Source: a virus. From it: a stretch of DNA of 43,351 nt. Below are positions 19,581-27,912 of this stretch, piece by piece (within the stretch, counting starts at the first letter, position 1; every line of letters begins with the position of its first letter). The stretch covers positions 1 to 43,351 of the IMG/VR virus record IMGVR_UViG_3300042015_000035; one strand, 5' to 3'. Made by a program: the position numbers and the translations under genes. Under the pieces are notes generated by a model. It was not told the origin of the DNA and searched no databases. It worked only from the letters and a program-made list of their open reading frames with translations.

Positions 19581-20366
19581 TTGATTTACGCGCAGCCTCT
19601 CTCGCGGATGTACAGAGAGGCCACCGATCTGGGTATTGGCTGACGTACGGGGCATTATTGTCTGCGTCATAAGGGAAGCTAGCTGCTCTAGCCATCCAGT
19701 ATCCAGTTCGGTGTCAAGCCAAAGTAGTTCTGGTAGGCTCAGAGCGAATAACTGGCACCGCCCATTCTCACGAGTGGGCAACCGTGTGGTAGCTCAGTGA
19801 TGTCAAGTGCCTGTTTATGTCGGCCAGTATTGAGTTATCACACGGTTGAATTTACCGACCCGCTTAACGGTATTAGGCGGCTTTGATCCGAGTATCGGGT
19901 ACCTGAAGTGTACAGTGGGGTTGATCACCACACCCGGTATTCGGTTCAAAGAATTAGCCAGGATGGCGAAAGATCGTACCATCACAATACTCCCAAGTAG
20001 TGATGCAGGCCGCAGTCTCTACGACTGAAGAAGTGATAGCACAGAAACCTTAAGTGGTCTCGTAGCTTGCCATTTTACTGCGGCTCGGTTGGCAAGGTGA
20101 GGGAGTTGGAAGCTTGGGAAGACAAGCAGATTGCGGATTCTAGTTAGTCCGCAGCCTTAAGTCCTTTGTGTAGCTCAGAATTGCTTAGAGCGGTGGACTA
20201 GTGCAGTCCGCAGGTCACTGGTTAAAGTCCGGTCACAGAGGCATTAAGGCTGATAATCAACAAGAGGTGCGGAAGGTGTATGGCGCATTATAAATGCCAG
20301 ACAGCCTGGAAAGACGGGCACAAATTCAACCGCCTGCCGTTTGGCAATGCTTGCATGTAGGTAAAT
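19581..20366 (+). ncRNA. Large ornate structured RNA (GOLLD/ROOL-type candidate)
   Basis: A 786-nt stretch with no plausible gene but many long stems. Examples: 19595-19602/19614-19621 (8 bp); 19760-19766/19773-19779 (7 bp); 19780-19796/19831-19847 (17 continuous pairs, two G-U); 19881-19900/19932-19951 (20 positions, one mismatch, two G-U); 19980-19985/20000-20005 (6 bp); 20066-20072/20090-20096 (7 bp); 20112-20116/20123-20127 (5 bp); 20132-20137/20148-20153 (6 bp). A 9-bp stem 20152-20160/20244-20252 frames a tRNA-shaped domain. Size, phage setting and tRNA association recall GOLLD and ROOL RNAs, which form RNA-only cages. Family membership is inferred, not shown. Confidence 0.8.
20164..20241 (+). 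ncRNA. tRNA-like domain inside the large RNA
   Basis: A cloverleaf is visible: acceptor CTTTGTG/CACAGAG (one G-U), linker TA, D stem GCTC/GAGC with 11-nt loop, anticodon stem GTGGA/TCCGC, variable AGGTC, and T arm ACTGG-TTAAAGT-CCGGT. Unlike a working tRNA, the anticodon loop has nine bases (or five with two extra pairs), the T loop lacks its usual C, and no CCA follows (CATT). It is enclosed by a 9-bp stem of the host RNA. It is more likely a structural mimic than a decoding tRNA. Confidence 0.75.
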
Positions 20367-20573
20367 ATGAAATTTGATATAAGCCCAGAATGGCGCGAGA
20401 AAATGGCAAAGAAGGAAAACGGCATGGAAATAGGCGCTGGTAAAAGTATATTCAACGATGTTGAGTTGTGCCCCAAGTGCCTGAATTCTCGCCCGGCAAA
20501 AGATTGGTGCGAATGCTGCGACGGCGTTGGACTTATTGATGTTGGCAAGCAAAACAGCCCGTACGGGGATTAA
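20367..20573 (+). CDS. Small zinc-binding protein
   Basis: The 68-aa protein contains CPKCLNSRPAKDWCECCDGV, a DnaJ-like zinc pattern with two CxxC units. The N-terminal part (MKFDISPEWREKMAKKENGM) is helical. It starts right after the large RNA. Function unknown. Confidence 0.65.
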   Translation: MKFDISPEWREKMAKKENGMEIGAGKSIFNDVELCPKCLNSRPAKDWCECCDGVGLIDVGKQNSPYGD

Positions 20574-20589
20574 CTAACTAGAGGTGATT

Positions 20590-20703
20590 ATGTACGAAAC
20601 TATCGGAATTATTGTGGCCGTTATAGCAGTTATTATTGTTGGGCTGCGCGCTACAGGGCTTATCAAGATCGATATAAGCATTGGCAGCGGTTCAGGAGAT
20701 TGA
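20590..20703 (+). CDS. Small membrane protein, 37 aa
   Basis: The 37-aa protein has one N-terminal membrane helix (IGIIVAVIAVIIVGL), then a short polar tail ending SIGSGSGD. GAGGTGAT precedes ATG 20590. Function unknown. Confidence 0.6.
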   Translation: MYETIGIIVAVIAVIIVGLRATGLIKIDISIGSGSGD

Positions 20704-20704
20704 T

Positions 20705-20845
20705 ATGGATGTCGAATACAAAAATGCCAGGATATTTGTATTGCGGCATGCGGCCAGCTGGATCGATGACTTAGAAGGAACTGATCTAATGCTTGATGCT
20801 AATGCTGAGTTTGTTGCCTATCTTGTTGGAATGCTAGCAAATTGA
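20705..20845 (+). CDS. Small soluble protein, 46 aa
   Basis: The 46-aa protein (MDVEYKNARIFVLRHAASWI...) is helical and acidic. AGGAGAT lies upstream, and the ATG follows the previous stop by one base. Function unknown. Confidence 0.55.
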   Translation: MDVEYKNARIFVLRHAASWIDDLEGTDLMLDANAEFVAYLVGMLAN

Positions 20846-20857
20846 CGCCAGATGCAA

Positions 20858-20888
20858 TATAATTTCCGTGTCTACACGATAATCACGG
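20858..20888 (+). promoter_or_regulatory. TATAAT box and hairpin before the terminase genes
   Basis: TATAAT (20858-20863) has no convincing -35. Just downstream, CCGTG (20866-20870) can pair with CACGG (20884-20888); the right arm overlaps the region where the ribosome site for ATG 20895 should be. It may be a weak promoter, a translation-control hairpin, or neither. Confidence 0.3.
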
Positions 20889-20894
20889 GCTTAA

Positions 20895-21329
20895 ATGACG
20901 AAATTCACATCAAGCAATCAGCCCAAGCCAGAGAATAGGTCTGGCGGACAATCAAACTTCTACAAAGCTGTTATCGTTGAGCTTCATAAGCAATTCGATG
21001 ATGGCAAGGTTGAAGGTTTTGCATCGTTTGAAAAGTGGTTAGTCCACAAGGCGCTATTTGAAGGTGGCCCATACATGGATGCCATCCTCAGAAAAGTAAT
21101 GCCAGCCAGCAAGGCAACTTACCCATCCATTGAATTCGAATATGATCCTTCATGGACTCATGTAAAAAAAGCCGACTCTATAATGACCGCCATGGCTCAG
21201 GGTGAAATACCTCCTGATGTTGGCCATATGCTGATAGACGGGCTTCAGAAGATGCTTGGCATAGAGGAGATAACTGAGCTTGCCAAGCGGCTAGAGGCGC
21301 TGGAGAAACTGCTGGAGGTGAATAATTGA
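20895..21329 (+). CDS. terS: Terminase small subunit-like protein
   Basis: The 144-aa protein begins MTKFTSSNQPKPENRSGGQS, the polar start typical of small terminases of podophages, followed by helices (AVIVELHKQFDDGKVEGFAS) and a C-terminal coiled coil (LAKRLEALEKLLEVNN). It would recognise phage DNA and activate the large subunit. The position two genes before TerL supports the call. Confidence 0.7.
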   Translation: MTKFTSSNQPKPENRSGGQSNFYKAVIVELHKQFDDGKVEGFASFEKWLVHKALFEGGPYMDAILRKVMPASKATYPSIEFEYDPSWTHVKKADSIMTAMAQGEIPPDVGHMLIDGLQKMLGIEEITELAKRLEALEKLLEVNN

Positions 21330-21535
21330 GCTTATCAAAAGAAGATATGGCATTAGAGGCGTTGATTAAGCTTGTAACTGAGCTTGAGGGATCATGCACA
21401 AGCTACTTCGTAAATGATAAAACCCTAAAATATGCCAATGAAGCATTGAACGCCAATGGATGGGAGGTTTATCTAGATAAGTCCACGCGGGCGCACCACC
21501 GAAAAATAGATGCGGTCAATGCGGAAAAGGCTTAG
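21326..21535 (+). CDS. Hypothetical protein between terminase subunits (TTG start)
   Basis: The 69-aa protein (MSLSKEDMALEALIKLVTEL...) starts at TTG 21326, overlapping the TerS stop, with a strong GGAGGTG site 7 nt upstream. The end overlaps TerL by 26 nt. Function unknown; it may couple the two terminase genes. Confidence 0.6.
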   Translation: MSLSKEDMALEALIKLVTELEGSCTSYFVNDKTLKYANEALNANGWEVYLDKSTRAHHRKIDAVNAEKA

Positions 21536-23186
21536 CGCTCCCGCAATTGTAGCTCTTGAGGAAAGGTATGCCGCTAAGTCAGGCAATGCCCACTCAACAG
21601 TATTTGGAATAGTAAGCGCTGAAGGCAAGCACCTACACTCGATTGAATGCGTAGATGGTGAATGGGTAAGAACTGATAAGCCTGTCACGATATACACAGC
21701 AGAGAAGCTTGAGCGAGCGGTAACCACAAAGAAGCGTTTCGTTATCATCTATGGTGGTCGCGGGTCGATGAAGTCGGTTGGTGCAGTAGATATATGCACA
21801 GCTGGCGTTATGGATTATGCGGATAAGGTATTCTGTCTGCGAGAGTTCCAGTCATCCATTGCAGAATCTGTACATGCGCTAATCAAGGAGGAGATAGTAA
21901 GGCTTGACCTGCCAAACTTTGAAGTGCTGGATACCACCATCCGGTATAAGTACGGCGGCGAGTTCAAGTACATGGGCCTGGCAAGAAATCCGGCCAGTAT
22001 CAAATCAGCTGCCGGGTTTAGGAGATTCCTGATTGAAGAGGCGGCCACACTAAGCGAAGACTCAATTACCAACCTGACGCCTACAGCAAGAAACAAGGCA
22101 AGGTCTGGTCTCCCGGGTGTTGTTACAGAGGACAGAAAGGACGCTATCGGCGATGTTCAGATGTATTTCATTGCCAACCTTAATTCTAGTGAGGATCCAT
22201 TTAGCAAGCGCTTTATATTGCCGTTCCTGGATGTGTTGAATAGAGATGGATTTTACGAGGACGACCTGCACCTAATCATCAAGATGAACTACACAGACAA
22301 CCCGTGGTTCGCTGATTCAGGATTAGAGGGTGAAAGGCTATTCGACCTTGAGAACAAACCAAGAGCTGTTTACGATCACATTTGGCTGGGTGCATTTTTG
22401 GATACTGTTGACAACTCAATTATAATGGCTGAATGGTTCGATGCTTGCGTAGATGCGCATATCAAACTTGGGTTTGAGCCTACTGGACAAGAGCGTTTAG
22501 CGTATGATCCTGCCGATTCAGGAGACGCCAAGGCGGTTGGGTACCAGCATGGATCTGTGGTTACAGGGGTAAGCAGCACCAATTCTGGCGATGTTAATAC
22601 GGCCACTGATTGGGCGCTTGGATTCGCTGTTAAGCTTAAGCCTGATGTATTCCTATGGGATAGTGACGGGCTAGGAATAAGCCTCCGCAGGCAGATCATG
22701 GAAGGCTTGAAGGGCAAGAAGATCAAGATAGTCCCATTTCATGGTGTAGAGACTCCGCAATATCCCAATGATGTGTATGACGGGATAGAGGGTGAGGGAT
22801 TCTTTGACATTGAAAGCGGTCGCACCAACTCGGCAATGTTCCTAAACCTACGGGCGCAGAACTACTGGCGGTTACGCGACAAGATGTTTAAAACCTATCT
22901 GGCAGTGGTGAAGGGTAAGTACTTCCCGCCAGAACAGTTGATAAGCTTCAGCTCTGGCATTAAAGAACTAGCCGGGTTAAGGGCTGAGATATGCAGAATA
23001 CCGCGCAAATTCGGTAATAATAATGGTAAAATCCAGATTTTAAGTAAGCCTGAAATGAAGCTTAAGAAAATCAAATCACCTAACATGGCAGACGTTGTAA
23101 TGATGCTACAGTCTGAAATTGACATCTACGCAGCTGAAGACGACTACGACGATTCCGATCAGCGAGCTACTGGAGAGTGGGCATGA
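21510..23186 (+). CDS. terL: Terminase large subunit
   Basis: The 558-aa protein is a packaging motor. ATPase domain: Walker A GGRGSMKS (82-89), Walker B RRFLIEEAAT (171-180), coupling motif IANLNSS (221-227). Nuclease domain: acidic sites AYDPADSG (D333), FLWDSDGLG (D384, D386). It packages DNA into the procapsid through the portal and cuts the concatemer. It resembles the P22-type/Terminase_3 group, consistent with headful packaging. ATG 21510 lacks a clear ribosome site; ATG 21519 is an alternative. Confidence 0.92.
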   Translation: MRSMRKRLSAPAIVALEERYAAKSGNAHSTVFGIVSAEGKHLHSIECVDGEWVRTDKPVTIYTAEKLERAVTTKKRFVIIYGGRGSMKSVGAVDICTAGVMDYADKVFCLREFQSSIAESVHALIKEEIVRLDLPNFEVLDTTIRYKYGGEFKYMGLARNPASIKSAAGFRRFLIEEAATLSEDSITNLTPTARNKARSGLPGVVTEDRKDAIGDVQMYFIANLNSSEDPFSKRFILPFLDVLNRDGFYEDDLHLIIKMNYTDNPWFADSGLEGERLFDLENKPRAVYDHIWLGAFLDTVDNSIIMAEWFDACVDAHIKLGFEPTGQERLAYDPADSGDAKAVGYQHGSVVTGVSSTNSGDVNTATDWALGFAVKLKPDVFLWDSDGLGISLRRQIMEGLKGKKIKIVPFHGVETPQYPNDVYDGIEGEGFFDIESGRTNSAMFLNLRAQNYWRLRDKMFKTYLAVVKGKYFPPEQLISFSSGIKELAGLRAEICRIPRKFGNNNGKIQILSKPEMKLKKIKSPNMADVVMMLQSEIDIYAAEDDYDDSDQRATGEWA

Positions 23187-23515
23187 TTACCGGAGCACAA
23201 CTACACTGCAAGGCTCTTGCTGAACTGATTTCCGGCAATATGGAGATAGTAAAGCTTGTTGGCTATGAGCAGAGCTTAGGGGTTATCACAGCGATTAACG
23301 ATGCAGGAAATCCAATACCTGAGAATATTGTCATTAATGGCAAAGGCAATAGCATTGAATCCGCTACAGATGATTTTCTAAATAAGCTGTCTGCCTATGA
23401 TATTGACAATAAAACCAAAATCTATTGGCGTGTAATGCCTGAATACCTAAAAGATAAAAACTTTTGCACTGATCAGATTGTGCATCAAATACATGCAAGA
23501 TTCTCGGTAGAGTAG
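23183..23515 (+). CDS. Hypothetical protein between TerL and portal
   Basis: The 110-aa protein (MITGAQLHCKALAELISGNM...) is alpha/beta, not recognised. ATG 23183 overlaps the TerL stop and has GGAG upstream; a GTG at 23177 is in frame. Position suggests a head or packaging role. Confidence 0.65.
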   Translation: MITGAQLHCKALAELISGNMEIVKLVGYEQSLGVITAINDAGNPIPENIVINGKGNSIESATDDFLNKLSAYDIDNKTKIYWRVMPEYLKDKNFCTDQIVHQIHARFSVE

Positions 23516-23519
23516 AGCT

Positions 23520-25823
23520 ATGAGCCTAAATAAACTAATTGATTACATCCAATCGGATAACATAGCGGCCAAGCTAAGCAATGAGCGTCTGCGCATTATC
23601 GCCCAGCAAGTAGTGGATAGGGCTGAAATTGACAGCGAGTCCATGAAGGATTGGGTTGATTCCATTAAGCAGGGGATCAAGCTTTGCAAGCCTGAATATC
23701 ATGGCAAGAGTACGCCCTGGCCAGATGCTGCTAACTTCAAGTCAACGATACTGACCGAGGCAGCTAACGCCTTTGGTAATCGTGCGTCCATTGAGATAAT
23801 GCGCGATCCTAAGCTCGTCAAGGCATCCATTATTGGTCTGGCTACCATAAAGAACGTGATAGACAAGAAAGCCTCCGACATTAGCCTGCGCAAGCAGGAA
23901 ATGGAGAAAATTGCAGATGGCATGCAGCAGCTTGAGGAAGCTGGCGAGCAAATCGACCCAGAGATGCAGGCTGTAATGCAGCAACTGCAAGAGAAAACCG
24001 CCAACGATGAGCAGGTAATCAAGCAGAAGAAAGACCAGCTGCGCAAGCGCAATGAGCGTGCCGAGCGCGTCACTGAGATGATGAACTGGCAAGTAAACGT
24101 CAAGATGCCAGAGTGGCGCAAAGACCAGAAGCGTCTTATGTACTCTCTGCCTAACGTTGGCTCACTATTCAAGAAGACTTACTTTGACCCAACTATTGGT
24201 CGTTGTGTATCAAAAACTATACAGTTCCCTAACTTCATTGTTAACCAGCAAACCGCTAGCCTAAAGTCGTGCCGCTCATTCACTGAAGTTGTGGCCTATA
24301 CCAAATCAGAGTATGACATCCGCGTACAGGCTAACTTATGGGTTGACGCTGAGATATACAAAGACGCAGAGACTAACGACGCTGGCGGAAATGAGGACGA
24401 AGAATCAAAAGAAACCGAAGACAATCCCAATAAATTCTATGAGCAATACTGCTGGATAGACATGGATGAGGACGGTATTGAAGAGCCGTATATCGTCACG
24501 CTGCATGTTTCCAGTGGCAAGATTGTTCGTATTGTTGCCCGGTATGATGAAGACTGTATCATCGTTAAGTCAGAAGGCTATGCTGCGCTACCATTGATTG
24601 ATGCACAAAAGAAAGCCGCGGCGCAAGTAGATGCTGATAACGCTGAATTCGGCACCAAGCTACCCTATGCTGATGCTGACGACCTAAGCGCATATGATCT
24701 TGTGCGAGTAGAAGCTATCGACATCCTGACCAAATACGGGATGATCCCCAGCTTTGACGGTTCATTCCTGGATGTCGGCTATTACCATTTGATCGGCTCT
24801 ATGACGATGGGGGTCAACAAGACTACCAACGATCTGTTAAACGCTGGATCGCTAGCCAATAGTCAAACCGGTATTGTTGCTAAAAACTTTCGCAAGAAGC
24901 CTGGAAACTTCGCAGTTAAGATGGGCGAGTTCACACAGACTGAAGTTTCACCTGCTGAGCTCCAAACATCTATCTTCCGCCTTCCCTATGGCGAACCAAG
25001 CCAAACTCTATTCATGCTAAATGAGAAGCTGGAGAACAGTGCCAGATCGTTCAGCTCGAACGTTGACAATGCCTCACAGCTTCAGGCAAACACTGCTCCA
25101 ACTACCGCCCTGGCCATCATCCAGCAATCACAGATCCAGCACACTGCCCATATGTCAATGATTGTTGACTCGATGACTGATGAGTTCAATATCATATTCA
25201 AGCTGAACAAAGACTACGTTGACGACACCGAGTACAAAGAGGTGGTTGGCGATGATGAGGCTGTCTTTGCTGATGACTTTAACACTGATGGCCTTGCGAT
25301 TGCGTGTAGCGCTAACCCTGAGATGTCTAGCCGCATGCAAAGAATGATGCTTGCTGAAGCTGAGATGGCACAACTGCCAATGGTTGTACAGGCTGGCGGC
25401 AATCCAATCCCAATCATCAAGAACTACTACAGCAGCATCGGCTCTGAGAACCTCGACGAGATATTCCCCAATGAGGCGGAGATGTCACCGGAAGAGAAAG
25501 CACAAATGCAGGCAATGCGCCAGCAACAAGAGCTATCGACTCAGATGCAGCAAGAGCAACTACAACTTATTAAGTTGCAGACCGACCTGCTGCAAAGCGG
25601 TGAGCGCCGTAAGGATTTCGAGGCACAGGTAGCAGCTAAAGAAACCCTGGCTAAGATTGATAAACTATTCGAGGACATGGAAGAGGTTAAGTCGCAAACA
25701 GTTCTCAACTATGAAAAGGCTGAATCTGAGCAGGTTAAGAACAACATCACTACCTACACAGCTATTAGTAGTGAGCTAAGCAAGGCTGAAGAGTCGCAAC
25801 GAGAGGAGCTAGGTGGTGAGTAA
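23520..25823 (+). CDS. Portal protein
   Basis: The 767-aa protein is the size of P22-group portals, with a portal-like start (DWVDSIKQGIKLCKPEYHGK, STPWPDAANFKSTILTEAAN). It has long charged helical insertions (QVNVKMPEWRKDQKRLMYSL), a central strand region, and a C-terminal coiled coil (EKAQMQAMRQQQELSTQMQQ) like the P22 barrel. The dodecamer forms the channel for DNA. Position after TerL and before scaffold and capsid supports this. Confidence 0.85.
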   Translation: MSLNKLIDYIQSDNIAAKLSNERLRIIAQQVVDRAEIDSESMKDWVDSIKQGIKLCKPEYHGKSTPWPDAANFKSTILTEAANAFGNRASIEIMRDPKLVKASIIGLATIKNVIDKKASDISLRKQEMEKIADGMQQLEEAGEQIDPEMQAVMQQLQEKTANDEQVIKQKKDQLRKRNERAERVTEMMNWQVNVKMPEWRKDQKRLMYSLPNVGSLFKKTYFDPTIGRCVSKTIQFPNFIVNQQTASLKSCRSFTEVVAYTKSEYDIRVQANLWVDAEIYKDAETNDAGGNEDEESKETEDNPNKFYEQYCWIDMDEDGIEEPYIVTLHVSSGKIVRIVARYDEDCIIVKSEGYAALPLIDAQKKAAAQVDADNAEFGTKLPYADADDLSAYDLVRVEAIDILTKYGMIPSFDGSFLDVGYYHLIGSMTMGVNKTTNDLLNAGSLANSQTGIVAKNFRKKPGNFAVKMGEFTQTEVSPAELQTSIFRLPYGEPSQTLFMLNEKLENSARSFSSNVDNASQLQANTAPTTALAIIQQSQIQHTAHMSMIVDSMTDEFNIIFKLNKDYVDDTEYKEVVGDDEAVFADDFNTDGLAIACSANPEMSSRMQRMMLAEAEMAQLPMVVQAGGNPIPIIKNYYSSIGSENLDEIFPNEAEMSPEEKAQMQAMRQQQELSTQMQQEQLQLIKLQTDLLQSGERRKDFEAQVAAKETLAKIDKLFEDMEEVKSQTVLNYEKAESEQVKNNITTYTAISSELSKAEESQREELGGE

Positions 25824-26079
25824 ATACACTGATCAGTTAGAAAAGCAGCTGCAAGGCATGAAGATAACGCAGGATAGTTACAGCTCATGGCTTGGTAATG
25901 AGTGCACTAAGCGCTTTATGCTTGAGCTTGAGCTTGACCTACAGAAAGCACGTGAAGATAGAGTACCGGCGCCAACTGTTGAATATGCGGGGATTTCAGC
26001 GATTGAGCGCAATTCTCATATTAACGCCATTGAATCAGTTTTAGAGTGGAAACCTTCGGAGCTAGAAGCAGATGAGTGA
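25816..26079 (+). CDS. Small helical protein after portal (GTG start)
   Basis: The 87-aa protein is helical and acidic (LEKQLQGMKITQDSYSSWLG). GTG 25816, with GGAG about 7 nt upstream, overlaps the portal stop; GTG 25813 is also open. The stop overlaps the next ATG. Likely a head-assembly accessory; not recognised. Confidence 0.6.
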   Translation: MSKYTDQLEKQLQGMKITQDSYSSWLGNECTKRFMLELELDLQKAREDRVPAPTVEYAGISAIERNSHINAIESVLEWKPSELEADE

Positions 26080-26458
26080 TTTAAACGTTAGACCGACCGG
26101 TCATTTTGTGCTTGTTGAGATGATTGAGGTAAAGAACAAGAGTGAAGGTGGAATTATTCTTGGCTCTGCCGATAAAGAACAGGCAGCAACTGAGCTTGGC
26201 ATTGTCCGTGCCATAGGCAACACGGCATTTGTTGGGGTGGCTGGGTGCAATCCAACCGATTACCCCCCAAGCCATGAGTTTTACAGCAAGGCGCCGCATC
26301 AAATATGGGGCCTTGAGGTTGGCGACACTGTTCACTATGCAAGATATGAGGGTCAGCCAGTAAAGCTGAAAGGCTATGAGCGTCATCGCTACATCCCTGA
26401 CGTAACCATTAAAGGCGTAATTACTGGCGAGATTGAACTAAGCAAAACAGATTTTTAA
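26072..26458 (+). CDS. GroES-like co-chaperonin-fold protein
   Basis: The 128-aa protein has GroES features: an N-terminal strand (RPTGHFVLVEMIEVKNKSEG), GGIIL as in the mobile loop, then ELGIVRAIG and GLEVGDTVHYARYEGQPVK in place of the GD-V-Y-G-Y core. A 20-residue insertion (GVAGCNPTDYPPSHEFYSKA) replaces the short roof. It may be a phage co-chaperonin that helps host GroEL fold capsid protein, as gp31 does in T4. It sits between portal and scaffold, right for this. A structural role of the same fold is the alternative. Confidence 0.7.
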   Translation: MSDLNVRPTGHFVLVEMIEVKNKSEGGIILGSADKEQAATELGIVRAIGNTAFVGVAGCNPTDYPPSHEFYSKAPHQIWGLEVGDTVHYARYEGQPVKLKGYERHRYIPDVTIKGVITGEIELSKTDF

Positions 26459-26476
26459 CAACAAAGGGGATTCCCT

Positions 26477-27310
26477 ATGAGTGAAGCAGCAGAAGCGCAA
26501 GAAGTTGATTTTGAGGACGCGTTCGAGATTGAAGGTGAGGTAGAGCAAGAGCAAGAAGTCGAGGCAGCGAAAGTCGTTGAGCATGATGACAAGGCCCAGG
26601 CCCCGAAGATGCACATCGACAAAGACACATGGATTGCCCAGGGGCGTGATCCTGCCAAATGGGTATCACCTGAACTGTTCGCTGAGCGTACCGAGCGAAT
26701 CAACACCACTCAGCGCCTGAAGCAGGAGCTAAAGCAGCAAGAGAAAGAGTTCGAGTCTCGCCTCAAGAACGTCAACCTATTTCAGCAAAGCCAGATTGAC
26801 CGACTACGCCGCGAGCTTGAAAGCAAGCGCGACGATGCGATCGACATTGCCGATAAGGGTGAAGTAAAGCGCCTGGATAAGGAGCTGAAAGAGCTGGATG
26901 ACATGGAAGAGTTATCGAAGCCTGTTGAAGCTGCGCCATCTAATCTTCCGCCAGAGGTTGCTGAGTGGAATGCTGAGAACCCATGGCTTACTGCTGATCA
27001 CCCTCTACGCCAGCAAATCAATGATGAGTACGTAAAGGCTATCCAGTCAGGAAAGACCATCGCCGGGGCATTGCGCGCAGTTGATAAGCTGGCCGCTCAA
27101 CTACTCAAGCAAGAGCCTGCGACAACCAAGAAGACGCCAAGAGCCATTGTTGATACTCCGCGCGGTGTGGTTGGTAAATCGCAGGACGACACATCATGGA
27201 AAAGCCTTACTCGCGAAGAGGTGGCAATCTATGATGAGATATATTCCGACCTTGGCATGACCAAGAAAGAATATTTACAAACCGTTGCTGACTCACGTAA
27301 AGGGGTTTAA
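26477..27310 (+). CDS. Scaffolding protein
   Basis: The 277-aa protein is acidic at its start (EVDFEDAFEIEGEVEQEQEV), then has a long charged coiled coil (LKQELKQQEKEFESRLKNVN and onward to about 150), and a helical C-terminus. This fits phage scaffolds, which guide capsid assembly and then leave. It lies between portal and capsid genes. No cleavage motif is evident. Confidence 0.75.
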   Translation: MSEAAEAQEVDFEDAFEIEGEVEQEQEVEAAKVVEHDDKAQAPKMHIDKDTWIAQGRDPAKWVSPELFAERTERINTTQRLKQELKQQEKEFESRLKNVNLFQQSQIDRLRRELESKRDDAIDIADKGEVKRLDKELKELDDMEELSKPVEAAPSNLPPEVAEWNAENPWLTADHPLRQQINDEYVKAIQSGKTIAGALRAVDKLAAQLLKQEPATTKKTPRAIVDTPRGVVGKSQDDTSWKSLTREEVAIYDEIYSDLGMTKKEYLQTVADSRKGV

Positions 27311-27312
27311 CC

Positions 27313-27828
27313 ATGACTGAACAGTTAGAAGTAAGCGCAGAAAAACCAAAGAAGCAAAAAGTAACCCGTCCACGCTCAACTGCTGGCGTTAATGTTGCTC
27401 AGGGTGATGTTGTTCAATCACTGACTGGCACTCGAGTGGAGTTCGGCGATAGAACTGGCGCCCGTATTGGCAGTAAAGAAGCTGAGCTGAATCTCAGTAT
27501 TCCGCCTGGTACAGTTCCTCCTGGAATGGTTCCACGTTGGTTTGAAGACTCCGGACAAGGTGAGATTGATCGTGCCTTAGCTGGATGGTGGGGTTTTGTT
27601 AAGGATCGTCATGGCGTAAACATTACTCGCACATCAGGTTCAAGGAAAGTTGTCCTTATGGCCAAAGAAGAGGCGCACTACAAAGAAGACAAAGACTTGC
27701 AAATGAAACGTTACCGCGCTAGTATAGGTGAAGATGCCGAAAAACCATTAGGTGATGGCATAGAAGCTTATACGCCAAACGGCGAGACTAACAAAATCAA
27801 AGTCACAACTGACGTTTTTTCAAGTTAG
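27313..27828 (+). CDS. Head-region hypothetical protein
   Basis: The 171-aa protein has a basic N-terminus (EKPKKQKVTRPRSTAGVNVA), then PPGMVPRWFEDSGQGEIDRA and LAGWWGFVKDRHGVNITRTS. The WF-E/G-I-RA pattern is often seen next to capsid genes in podophages, but its role is unknown. Confidence 0.65.
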   Translation: MTEQLEVSAEKPKKQKVTRPRSTAGVNVAQGDVVQSLTGTRVEFGDRTGARIGSKEAELNLSIPPGTVPPGMVPRWFEDSGQGEIDRALAGWWGFVKDRHGVNITRTSGSRKVVLMAKEEAHYKEDKDLQMKRYRASIGEDAEKPLGDGIEAYTPNGETNKIKVTTDVFSS

Positions 27829-27912
27829 CTCACATTCAGGCACCAGACCTCTGGTGGAATTTGAACGATGAGATTGTAATTATTCATTAATCAATTTTAA
27901 CGGAGGTCTACC
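27829..27912 (+). other. Spacer with short hairpin before head genes
   Basis: CACCAG-ACCT-CTGGTG (27842-27857) forms a perfect 6-bp hairpin without a T run, in a short intergenic gap. A strong GGAGG site precedes ATG 27913. The hairpin may stabilise or process the highly expressed capsid transcript. Confidence 0.4.

Noticed and set aside
19392-19781. Minus-strand open frames of 129 and 70 aa over the large RNA
   Set aside because: They lie opposite a coding gene and the structured RNA, lack ribosome sites, have compositions unlike phage proteins, and would interrupt a one-strand operon. Stems are the better explanation.
19846-20028. Plus-strand 60-aa frame inside the large RNA
   Set aside because: It has no ATG or ribosome site and runs along the two arms of the 20-bp stem, so the open frame is incidental.
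20244-20552. Minus-strand frame of 102 aa
   Set aside because: It is antisense to the RNA end and to the zinc-protein gene, without a ribosome site, and its cysteine/histidine content comes from the reverse complement.
24172-25420. Long minus-strand frames opposite the portal gene
   Set aside because: They mirror the strongly coding portal frame; codon pattern and operon direction identify them as shadows.
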